Program-made: the position numbers and the translations under genes
Notes under the pieces: model-generated
Told to the model about the DNA's origin: nothing
The model's input: the letters and a program-made list of their open reading frames with translations, nothing else
Database searches by the model: none
Assembly: GCA_002722245.1 (NCBI GenBank)
Contig: PBLA01000027.1
Coordinates: 169,138-233,137 of the forward strand
Reading direction: 5' to 3'
Source of the DNA: Flavobacteriales bacterium
Lineage (GTDB): Bacteria > Bacteroidota > Bacteroidia > Flavobacteriales_C > GCA-002722245
Length of the DNA: 64,000 nt
Shown: piece by piece, positions 18,401 to 25,411 of the stretch
Layout of the letters: every line of letters starts with the position of its first letter
Position numbering within the stretch: position 1 is the stretch's first letter

Positions 18401-19954
18401 ATATCACCGCCACCACACCATGATATTTACTCTATTGAGGATTTAGCTCAATTGATTTTTGATTTAAAAAATGCCAATAGAGAAGCTCGAATTAATGTAA
18501 AATTAGTTTCGGAGGCTGGTGTAGGAACAATTGCTTCCGGTGTAGCAAAAGCTAAGGGTGATGTTGTTATGATCTCTGGATATGATGGTGGGACAGGAGC
18601 ATCTCCATTATCATCAATAAGACACGCTGGATTACCTTGGGAACTTGGTTTGGCAGAAACACATCAAACATTAGTAATTAATGACTTAAGATCAAGAATT
18701 ACTGTACAAACAGATGGACAGTTACGAACAGGTAAAGATATAGCTATAGCAGCATTGTTAGGCGCAGAAGAGTGGGGTGTAGCAACAGCTGCTTTAGTTG
18801 TTGAGGGATGTATAATGATGAGAAAATGTCATTTAAACACGTGTCCAGTTGGAATTGCTACTCAGAATAAAGAATTAAGAGCGTTATTTTCTGGTGATGC
18901 TGATCATGTAGTTAACTTTTTCAACTTCTTAGCTGAAGACTTGAGAGAGATTATGGCAGAATTAGGTTTTAAAACCGTTGATGAAATGATTGGTAGAACG
19001 GACATGTTAGCTTTTGATGAGGAAAAGGAACATTGGAAGTTGAAAAATCTTGATCTTTCGCCAATTTTGTTCCGACCCGCAGAATCTGAAGTAGTAAGTG
19101 TATATAAAGATCGAGCTCAAGAACATGATATTGATGATGTATTGGATAGAAAATTCATTGATGCTGCTCAGCCAGCGTTAACCAATAAAGAGGCTGTCAA
19201 AGCAGAATTCCATACTATAAATACTGACAGATCTGTAGGAGCTATGTTATCCAATGAAGTGTCCAAGGTATATGGAAGTGAAGGATTACCTGAAGGAACA
19301 ATACATTTTAAGCTGAAAGGTTCTTGTGGAAATTCTTTCTCAGCATTTTCTACAAAAGGTGTTTTGTTTGAAGTAGAAGGAGAGGCAAATGATTACTTTG
19401 GTAAAGGGTTGTCTGGAGGTAAGTTGGTAATTTATCCTCCTGCGGAGGCCGATATCGTGGCATCAGAAAATATGATTGTTGGTAACGTTGCTTTTTACGG
19501 AGCAACATCAGGAAAAGCGTTTATTAACGGTATGGCCGGAGAACGTTTTTGTGTGAGAAACTCTGGTGTTACTGCAGTTGTTGAGGGAATTGGAGATCAC
19601 GGTGCAGAATACATGACAGGTGGTAAAATGGTTGTTCTGGGAGAAACAGGAAGAAACTTTGGAGCAGGAATGTCAGGAGGTATTGCTTACATCTGGGATG
19701 TAAATAACACGTTTGTTAAAAACTTCAATCCTGAACTGAGTGATTTGGAAAAATTGTCCAAAGAAGATATTGCTGATTTAAAAGGATTAATCCAAGAGCA
19801 TTTGGAAGAAACGGAATCCGTTATTGCACGTGAAATCTTAGCGGATTGGGATACTCAATTGAAAAACTTCAAAAAAGTAATGCCAAGAGATTACAAAAGG
19901 GTTTTACTTGAGCAAGCAAAAAAAAAAGCTAAAGAGCAAGAAGCATTAGCTTAA
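15431..19954 (+). CDS. gltB: Glutamate synthase large subunit
   Basis: A 1507-residue subunit that takes ammonia from glutamine and passes it to 2-oxoglutarate. The start at 15431 gives MAQKQGLYDPSFEHDSCGIG, where the Cys at residue 17 becomes the N-terminal nucleophile of the class-II amidotransferase after propeptide removal; a frame extension upstream to 15386 lies in the leader. A central domain, the FMN-binding synthase domain (GEGGEDEARF, KPGEGGQLPGHKV, GYDGGTGASPL), the cysteines CIMMRKCHLNTCPVG for the 3Fe-4S cluster, and the C-terminal GXGXG beta-helix (about 1240-1480) follow in order. Full length. gltD lies 79 bp downstream. Confidence 0.97.
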   Translation: MAQKQGLYDPSFEHDSCGIGFVANLNNKKSFSYIQNALDMLVNMEHRGGCGCEPETGDGAGILLQIPHEFYSNECEKLGFSLPVEGNYGVAMTFFPKDEKLRASVKSRFEEYQKRLGFQLLGYRKVPTDNSMIGKTALRVEPQVEQVFLKYLGSKDQKDLERRLVVLRKYAIRTIRSEMKGIDDSFYIASCSSKKIVYKGMLRTDQVQQYYLDLQNQEMKTALAVVHSRFSTNTFPQWRLAQPFRYIAHNGEINTIKGNVNWMKSKQVLLESTEFTLEEIDWMMPICDIRRSDSSNLDNVVELLTLGGRSLPEVMMMLVPEAWQNNPEMREEKRAFYEYYSSIMEPWDGPASISFTDGDVVGATLDRNGLRPSRYCVLNDGTIVMSSEAGSLIVDESKVVKKGRLQPGKLFVADLKNGKIISDEELKDDICARQPYGRWLKENKLSLADIARPRSKSKTPSTGEELLQKQIAFGFTREDLSDILEPMAKAGKEPLGSMGADTPLAVLSTQAQHISNYFKQLFAQVSNPPIDPIREAVIMSLYTNLGEQRNILAETPEHCRQIHLDTPVLSNGQLDKIKELNDDSFKSYIINATFSATNRAGALERAIDEICANAERATLMGCNILIVSNKLLSESDAPIPSLLAVGAIHTALTKKGLRAKTSIVVEGGDVIETHHFATLIGFGANAVNAYLAGDTIRSLFIEELESGEVTIKSLLKNYSKSICGGLLKIFSKMGISTLQSYQGAQIFEALGISDAVIEKCFKGTTSRIQGMTFDDIAKEAIIKHERAFQNWSSDKHLYVGGYYQWKRKGEAHLFNPTTIHLLQNSSKNNDYATYKRYAQAINDQSKRHITLRSLLEFKKGTSIPLEEVESKESIMKRFATGAMSFGSISHEAHSTLAVAMNRIGGKSNSGEGGEDEARFIKKENGDWERSAIKQVASGRFGVTSNYLTNADELQIKVAQGAKPGEGGQLPGHKVDDWIGRTRHSTPGVGLISPPPHHDIYSIEDLAQLIFDLKNANREARINVKLVSEAGVGTIASGVAKAKGDVVMISGYDGGTGASPLSSIRHAGLPWELGLAETHQTLVINDLRSRITVQTDGQLRTGKDIAIAALLGAEEWGVATAALVVEGCIMMRKCHLNTCPVGIATQNKELRALFSGDADHVVNFFNFLAEDLREIMAELGFKTVDEMIGRTDMLAFDEEKEHWKLKNLDLSPILFRPAESEVVSVYKDRAQEHDIDDVLDRKFIDAAQPALTNKEAVKAEFHTINTDRSVGAMLSNEVSKVYGSEGLPEGTIHFKLKGSCGNSFSAFSTKGVLFEVEGEANDYFGKGLSGGKLVIYPPAEADIVASENMIVGNVAFYGATSGKAFINGMAGERFCVRNSGVTAVVEGIGDHGAEYMTGGKMVVLGETGRNFGAGMSGGIAYIWDVNNTFVKNFNPELSDLEKLSKEDIADLKGLIQEHLEETESVIAREILADWDTQLKNFKKVMPRDYKRVLLEQAKKKAKEQEALA

Positions 19955-20033
19955 GGATTGATTAAGAATTAAAAACTAGTTTCAAAATTAGAAAGTCATT
20001 TTTTCAAAATTTTGAACATTATACTTAAAAAAA

Positions 20034-21515
20034 ATGGGTCAAGCAGACGGATTTTTAAAGTTTGAAAGAGATTTACCAAAAAAGGAAAACGTAGAAGATC
20101 GAATTAAGCACTACGAAGAATTTTATAAACCTTTTTCGAAAAAAGAAACAAAAGAACAAGCTGCAAGATGTATGGATTGTGGAGTTCCATTTTGTCACAG
20201 TGGATGTCCTCTGGGTAATGTTATCCCAGAATTTAATGACGCTGTTTACAGACAAGAATGGAAAGAAGCTTATGATATACTCTCTACAACCAATAACTTT
20301 CCAGAGTTTACAGGAAGAATTTGTCCTGCCCCTTGCGAAGGATCTTGTGTATTGGGAATTAATAAGCCTCCAGTCGCGATTGAGCATATAGAGAAATCAA
20401 TTATTGAAGAAGCTTTCGCTAATGGGTGGGTAAAGCCAAATTTGGCTATTGAAAGAACAGGTAAGACAATTGCAGTGATTGGATCAGGACCAGCTGGTTT
20501 GGCAGCGGCTGATCAATTGAATAAAGCAGGACATTCTGTAACAATATATGAAAGAGCACAAGCTCCGGGAGGATTGCTAAGATTTGGTATTCCTGATTTT
20601 AAATTGGACAAATCAATTGTAGAAAGAAGGATTCAGGTAATGATTGAAGAGGGCATTGCGTTTAAATGCGGTGTGAGTGTTGGAGACGATATTTCTGCTG
20701 ATGAATTAAAAGCCGAATATGATGCTGTTGTTTTAGCAGGTGGAGCTACTGAGCCTCGCAATGTACCAATACCCGGAAGAGATTTGAACGGAGTGCATTT
20801 TGCGATGGACTTTCTGTCGTCAAATAGTTCAAGAGTTCAAGAATTAAAACGAGAAAATCATACTGGTAAAGAAATAGAGGAAATTTGGGCTACATACAAA
20901 AATGTTGTTGTTATAGGTGGAGGTGACACGGGTTCTGATTGTGTAGGAACATCAAATAGACACGGTGCACAGTCTGTTACGCAATTTGAAATTAATCTAA
21001 AACCAGGAACCCACCGATCACATGATAATCCGTGGCCAGAGTATCCATTTATATTAAGAACATCAACTTCTCATGAGGAGGGATGTGAACGAGAATGGAG
21101 TATTTTAACCAAAGAATTTGTTGGTGATGGATCAGGGAATTTAAAAGCGTTAAAAATTGCAGACTTGAAGTGGGAACTTGATGAAACAGGGAATAAGTCC
21201 TTTAAGGAAGTGCCTGGGTCAGAGCGAGAGATTCCATGTGATTTAGCATTGTTAGCAATTGGTTTCCTCGGACCAGAACAACCTTTAATTGAGCAGTTTG
21301 GTGCTAATACAACAAACCGATCAAATGTTGAAGCTAATTTAAAAGATTTTAAAACATCAGTAGATGGTGTTTTCGCTGCAGGAGATATTCGAAGAGGTCA
21401 GTCACTTGTTGTTTGGGCGATTTCTGAAGGTAGAGAATGCGCTGCTTCCGTAGATGAATACCTTATGGGAGAAACGACACTTGAAAGAAAAGATAATTCC
21501 ATGTTGGCAGTTTAA
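20034..21515 (+). CDS. gltD: Glutamate synthase small subunit
   Basis: A 493-residue FAD/NADPH subunit that supplies electrons to GltB. The N-terminal region has two cysteine clusters (CMDCGVPFCHSGCPLGN and CPAPCEGSCVLG) for 4Fe-4S centres, then the FAD-binding GSGPAGLAAA at about 144-153, the NADPH-binding VVIGGGDTGSDC at about 290-301, and the closing FAD motif VFAAGDIRRGQSLVVWAI. Length is standard. It is the second gene of the gltBD operon. A tRNA-Gly gene starts 27 bp after its stop and no terminator lies between, so some transcripts may run into the tRNA. Confidence 0.97.
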   Translation: MGQADGFLKFERDLPKKENVEDRIKHYEEFYKPFSKKETKEQAARCMDCGVPFCHSGCPLGNVIPEFNDAVYRQEWKEAYDILSTTNNFPEFTGRICPAPCEGSCVLGINKPPVAIEHIEKSIIEEAFANGWVKPNLAIERTGKTIAVIGSGPAGLAAADQLNKAGHSVTIYERAQAPGGLLRFGIPDFKLDKSIVERRIQVMIEEGIAFKCGVSVGDDISADELKAEYDAVVLAGGATEPRNVPIPGRDLNGVHFAMDFLSSNSSRVQELKRENHTGKEIEEIWATYKNVVVIGGGDTGSDCVGTSNRHGAQSVTQFEINLKPGTHRSHDNPWPEYPFILRTSTSHEEGCEREWSILTKEFVGDGSGNLKALKIADLKWELDETGNKSFKEVPGSEREIPCDLALLAIGFLGPEQPLIEQFGANTTNRSNVEANLKDFKTSVDGVFAAGDIRRGQSLVVWAISEGRECAASVDEYLMGETTLERKDNSMLAV

Positions 21516-21542
21516 GTTAGAGTTATTATCTTTATATCAGAG

Positions 21543-21616
21543 GCGGGAATAGCTCAGTTGGCTAGAGCGTCAGCCTTCCAAGCTGAGGGTCGTGGGTTCG
21601 AGTCCCATTTCCCGCT
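21543..21616 (+). tRNA. tRNA-Gly (UCC)
   Basis: The cloverleaf folds: acceptor GCGGGAA with TTCCCGC, D arm GCTC/GAGC, anticodon stem TCAGC/GCTGA with loop CTTCCAA giving anticodon UCC, and T arm GTGGG-TTCGAGT-CCCAT. CCA is not encoded. A terminator follows, and a degenerate copy of the 3' end lies 182 bp downstream. Confidence 0.96.
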
Positions 21617-21620
21617 CTAA

Positions 21621-21648
21621 AGAGCTCCTTTTCAGGAGCTCTTTTTTT
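21621..21648 (+). terminator. Intrinsic terminator after tRNA-Gly
   Basis: AGAGCTCCT, a four-base loop and AGGAGCTCT followed by TTTTTT, starting four bases after the tRNA. Confidence 0.9.
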
Positions 21649-21657
21649 ATATAAAAA

Positions 21658-21807
21658 ATGTCTCAATACGTATACATATTATACAGTTCATCGAAAGATT
21701 CTTTTTACAAGGGTCAATGTTCTAGTATTGAACAAAGAATTAAAAGACACAATGCGAGCTACGAAATAGCGACAAAGAATGGAGCCCCGTTTCTCGCTCC
21801 AACTTAA
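21658..21807 (+). pseudogene. GIY-YIG nuclease remnant beside tRNA-Gly
   Basis: A short frame of 49 codons begins MSQYVYILYSSSKDSFYKGQ and continues through RIKRHN to TKNGAPF. These are the VYILYS, FYKGQ, R-x-x-x-HN and TKxGxPW landmarks of small GIY-YIG nuclease domains. The usual C-terminal half is missing: straight after TKNGAPF the sequence runs into a degenerate copy of the tRNA-Gly 3' end and stops. Intact family members are about 80-100 residues, so this is a truncated relic. The family is often found next to tRNA genes in Bacteroidota. It lies immediately after the tRNA terminator. Confidence 0.7.
21782..21799 (+). repeat. Degenerate copy of tRNA-Gly 3' end
   Basis: These 18 bases match the tRNA-Gly 3' end at 21600-21617 in 15 of 18 positions. 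The two copies bracket the GIY-YIG remnant, and each is followed by a related hairpin, so the resemblance covers the tRNA end plus terminator. Confidence 0.6.
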
Positions 21808-21832
21808 AGTTCCTTGAAAAAGGAGCTTTTTT
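21806..21832 (+). terminator. Terminator-like hairpin, related to the tRNA-Gly terminator
   Basis: AAAGTTCCTT, loop GAAA, AAGGAGCTTT and a T-run; one G-U pair in a ten-base stem. It resembles the terminator at 21621 in sequence and in its position after the tRNA-like end. Confidence 0.7.
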
Positions 21833-21969
21833 AAAACTGAAATCATTTGAAAATATTCAGTTTTACACTGGAAAAGGATATCCTTGATAATTAATTTTAA
21901 AATTTTCTAAAAAATAATAAGTTCATGCAACCTTTACAGAAATAGGGAGTCCTTAGAGTACCCAATATA

Positions 21970-22533
21970 ATGGAGAAATCTGTAGAAAATGATTTAATAA
22001 GAGGTTGCATTGAAAATGATGTGAAAGCTCAACATGAATTGTATCAACGTTTTTGTGGTGCAATGATGGGGATTTGTATGCGTTATGCGCCAACTGTACA
22101 AGAGGCGGAGGATTTATTACAAGAGGGTTTTATAAAAATTTTCAAAAAGATACACACCTTTGAGGGGCGAGGTCATCTTGCAGGCTGGATTAAACGTGTA
22201 ATTATTAATACCTGTTTAACTTATTATAGAGATAATAAGAACTTAAATATGTATGTAGAGCATAATGATGAAATGCATCGTGCTGAGGATAGCTTTGATG
22301 TGTTTGCTGCAATGTCGGCAGAAGATTTATTAAGGAAAATTCAGCAATTGCCTCATGGTTTCAGAGTAGTGTTTAACATGTATGCTATTGAGGGTTTTTC
22401 GCATAAAGAAATAGCAGATCAATTGGAGATTTCTATTGGAACCTCTAAATCTCAACTTAGTAGAGCGCGCGTGTATTTACAAAGGATAATAAAAGAGGAA
22501 GAAGAAAAAGAATTTAATGTCAAGTCAGTCTGA
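21970..22533 (+). CDS. RNA polymerase ECF-type sigma factor
   Basis: A 187-residue sigma-70 family protein with region 2 (LYQRFCGAMMGICMRYA, EAEDLLQEGFIKIFKKI, GWIKRVIINTCLTYYR) and region 4 (LPHGFRVVFNMYAIEGFSHK, EIADQLEISIGTSKSQLSRA) joined by a short linker, the ECF layout. It directs RNA polymerase to a small set of envelope genes in most relatives. Its last codons overlap the next gene by 17 bp, which points to coupled translation with a membrane protein that is probably its regulator. Confidence 0.92.
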   Translation: MEKSVENDLIRGCIENDVKAQHELYQRFCGAMMGICMRYAPTVQEAEDLLQEGFIKIFKKIHTFEGRGHLAGWIKRVIINTCLTYYRDNKNLNMYVEHNDEMHRAEDSFDVFAAMSAEDLLRKIQQLPHGFRVVFNMYAIEGFSHKEIADQLEISIGTSKSQLSRARVYLQRIIKEEEEKEFNVKSV

Positions 22534-23881
22534 TCATAACAGTCCATTAGGAGATAAGTTTAAAGACTTTGAATATAAGCCTTCCAATAGTTTATTTGGG
22601 AACATTCATAATGGTTTGAGAGCTGACCCTGATCAAGGAGTTTTAAATGACAAGTTTACAGACTTTGAGTACAGTGTATCGGAAGGTGCCTGGGAGAAAA
22701 TAGAAAAAGAACTTCATCCGAAAAAGAGAAGAAAAGCTATTTTATGGTGGAGCGCAGCTTCAGTTTTTGTTATCGGAATTGGTCTAGGGATTTTTGGTGA
22801 GTTTAAATCGAATGATAAGGATATATCTCAATTGAATACAAACAATTTACCAAACCCCATTATTTCCTCACCCAAAAGAATTCCGCTGATGTCCTCAACA
22901 AAAAAAATAACAAAAGAGCGTGTCTTGGATAAACAAAAACAGGCGTTTTCTAAACGAAGGAACAATTTAGTGATTTCTCAAACTTCTTCTCAAATTAAGA
23001 ATGAAAGTACCGGTTTGCTTAGGGGAACAAAATATTATTATGAGGCCATATCAGTTGATGAGAAAAGAATTAGTCTTCATGAACAACGTTTTGCCACTAT
23101 CTATAAAGATTCCTTATCTAATTTGTCATCCGAATTACTGAATGGATTAGAAAATAAGAACGATGATCATCGATTTGTAAGGCATACTTTAGCCTCGGTT
23201 ATTGGCTCATTTACAGGAGCATCTGGCTCATTATTTGAAATGGATGCAAGCGGTGAATTTGTCAATAGCTCTGAAAATGCTCTTTTTTCTGAAAATTTTA
23301 CTTCATTTGATATGCCATCTTCTGTTTCATCGGATCCTTTTCCATCAGAGGGCGTGGTTCAATCAAATGAGTTTCATCGTGCAAGGTACAAGGATTATTC
23401 AGCCCCAACATCTTTTGGCTTTTTATATCAGCGTAATTTGAATAAACAATTTTCAATAGCCAGTGGATTGATTTATACCCGAATAGGATATCAGTATAAA
23501 AATCAGTCCTTGTCGGAATTTCATGAAACGGGTCAAGAAGAATATATTGCCATACCACTTAATATATCATTTGATCTTCTCAAGAACTCAAGTTTTGATC
23601 TATATCCTTTAATTGGAGCTCAAGTTGATTTTGGTTTTAATGGGAAGGATGAATTTAAATTTGATGGCACTGATAATGGGGTGACCACCATTGATAAGAT
23701 TTCTCCGGGAAATTTATATTCTGTTTTAACAGGGGTTGGATCATCATATGCGCTAACACAAAAGTTATCCTTATTTGGTCAAACGGTCTTTCAGTATTAT
23801 CCATCTGCAAGTCAATACAGTTATTATAGCAATAAACCCACAAATCTATCGTTCCAAGGAGGAATTAAATTTTCATTTTAA
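22517..23881 (+). CDS. Anti-sigma-like membrane protein with C-terminal barrel-like domain
   Basis: A 454-residue protein overlapping the sigma factor gene by 17 bp. The N-terminal 75 residues contain a duplicated motif (GDKFKDFEYKPSNSLFGNI and NDKFTDFEYSVSEGAWEKI), then a single transmembrane segment at about 76-96 (ILWWSAASVFVIGIGLGIFG). A long low-complexity linker follows, then a C-terminal region (about 295-454) that reads like an outer-membrane beta-barrel domain (FGFLYQRNLNKQFSIASGLIYTR repeats, ending GGIKFSF with terminal Phe). The N-terminal part may bind the sigma factor. How one protein would join an inner-membrane helix and a barrel is unclear. The regulatory role is inferred from position. 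Confidence 0.65.
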   Translation: MSSQSDHNSPLGDKFKDFEYKPSNSLFGNIHNGLRADPDQGVLNDKFTDFEYSVSEGAWEKIEKELHPKKRRKAILWWSAASVFVIGIGLGIFGEFKSNDKDISQLNTNNLPNPIISSPKRIPLMSSTKKITKERVLDKQKQAFSKRRNNLVISQTSSQIKNESTGLLRGTKYYYEAISVDEKRISLHEQRFATIYKDSLSNLSSELLNGLENKNDDHRFVRHTLASVIGSFTGASGSLFEMDASGEFVNSSENALFSENFTSFDMPSSVSSDPFPSEGVVQSNEFHRARYKDYSAPTSFGFLYQRNLNKQFSIASGLIYTRIGYQYKNQSLSEFHETGQEEYIAIPLNISFDLLKNSSFDLYPLIGAQVDFGFNGKDEFKFDGTDNGVTTIDKISPGNLYSVLTGVGSSYALTQKLSLFGQTVFQYYPSASQYSYYSNKPTNLSFQGGIKFSF

Positions 23882-23953
23882 AGCAACCATTTAACTATAA
23901 AATGCATCATTAAGACAAACAAAAAATAAAGAAACAATTCAACACCCTAAAAA

Positions 23954-25276
23954 ATGAAAAAATTACAGAAATTATTATTAATCGCTCCTGCATTGTTACT
24001 CTGGAGTTGTGAAAACAAAACGGTAAGAATATATGAAGCAAATTCACCAAAAACCATAAGTTTTGAAGAATGGAGAGCGACAATACCCAAGCTAGAACCT
24101 ACCTCTAACACGGCCTTAAGTCAACCTGGGAAAATATATAGTTTTCAAAACGCACTCTATATCAATGAAAAAGGAAAAGGAGTCCATATTTATAATAACT
24201 CAAATCCTTCTAATCCTGAAGAGATCGGGTTTTTAGAAATTCATGCTAATTTGGACATTGCAATACAAGGAAATGTCATGTATGCAGGTTCCTACACTGA
24301 TTTGTTACTTTTTGATGTGTCAAATCCACTTCATCCAAAATATGTAGGAAGAGAGGAAAATGTTTTCGAATTCAATATCAATTCTATTCCTGAGGGGTAC
24401 AATGCCGACCTTCCTGTAAAGAATTTTAATGCGCAAGAAGAGGTCGTTTTAAGTTGGGAAATAGAGCGAGTTGAAGAAGAGATTAATGAAAGCAATGATG
24501 CTCCTGATATGGGTAGTGAAGTTATGTTTAGATCGGATCGTGATGATGAAGTATTTCAGCCTGTATCAGAAAATAGAATGATGCTTATGAGTGCAGCAGA
24601 CGCAAGCTTTAGTCCAAGAGGAACAGGAATGGGCGGTTCAATGGCAAGTTTTACAATAATGAATAATACGATTTATGTGCTGGATCACAATGCACTAAAA
24701 TATGCTTCACTTAGCAATCCTACTGATCTACCTAATTTTGAAGAAATGTTTTTATGGAGAGATGTTGAAACGTTGTTCCCTCATGAAAACACATTATTTA
24801 TTGGTACGACTACAGGAATGTTGATTTATGATATCGCTGACGATGGAACACCTACTTATTTAAGTGCTTTTGAGCATTGGACAGGATGTGATCCAGTTGT
24901 GGTGAGTGATAATAAAGCCTATGTGACATTATCATCGGGGTGTGGTTTAAACAGAAATCAGATGGATGTTGTGGATGTTTCGGATTTAACAAACCCTCGA
25001 TTAATTAAATCCTATACATTTAATCATCCACTAGGATTAGGAGTAGACGATAACACCTTGTTCTTATGCGATGATAACGATGGACTTAAAGTTTTTGATG
25101 TCGCTGATTCAGAAAATATTGATCAAAACATGATTAAACATTACAGTGGTATAAATGCTTATGATGTCATTCCATTCAATAACCTTCTTATAATGGTTGG
25201 AGATGATGGTGTATTTCAATACAATTACTCAAACCCTGAAAACATTATTGAACTCAGTCAAATTATTGTTCAATAA
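23954..25276 (+). CDS. LVIVD-repeat lipoprotein
   Basis: A 440-residue protein with a lipoprotein signal (LLLWSC, Cys at about 19). The body contains repeats of the LVIVD type, each with a pattern like LLLFDVSNPLHPKYVG, MDVVDVSDLTNPRLIK and LKVFDVADSENI, which form a beta-propeller. An internal acidic linker at about 165-200 interrupts the propeller. The family is surface or periplasmic in Bacteroidota and has no settled function. The gene follows the sigma and anti-sigma-like genes on the same strand, 72 bp downstream, so it may be part of their unit or target set. A strong terminator follows. Confidence 0.82.
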   Translation: MKKLQKLLLIAPALLLWSCENKTVRIYEANSPKTISFEEWRATIPKLEPTSNTALSQPGKIYSFQNALYINEKGKGVHIYNNSNPSNPEEIGFLEIHANLDIAIQGNVMYAGSYTDLLLFDVSNPLHPKYVGREENVFEFNINSIPEGYNADLPVKNFNAQEEVVLSWEIERVEEEINESNDAPDMGSEVMFRSDRDDEVFQPVSENRMMLMSAADASFSPRGTGMGGSMASFTIMNNTIYVLDHNALKYASLSNPTDLPNFEEMFLWRDVETLFPHENTLFIGTTTGMLIYDIADDGTPTYLSAFEHWTGCDPVVVSDNKAYVTLSSGCGLNRNQMDVVDVSDLTNPRLIKSYTFNHPLGLGVDDNTLFLCDDNDGLKVFDVADSENIDQNMIKHYSGINAYDVIPFNNLLIMVGDDGVFQYNYSNPENIIELSQIIVQ

Positions 25277-25353
25277 TTAATAAAATTTGATGAATGTCGT
25301 TTAAATAAAAAGCAATTTATTAATTCATCAACAATTCTATACTAGATATTCAC

Positions 25354-25380
25354 AAAGGCGAGCATTATTGCTCGCCTTTT
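25354..25380 (+). terminator. Intrinsic terminator after the LVIVD lipoprotein
   Basis: AAAGGCGAGC, a six-base loop, GCTCGCC then TTTT. It lies just before the dnaE start. Confidence 0.9.
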
Positions 25381-25411
25381 GTATATTTATTTAAGCAAAA
25401 AAATTCAAGCG

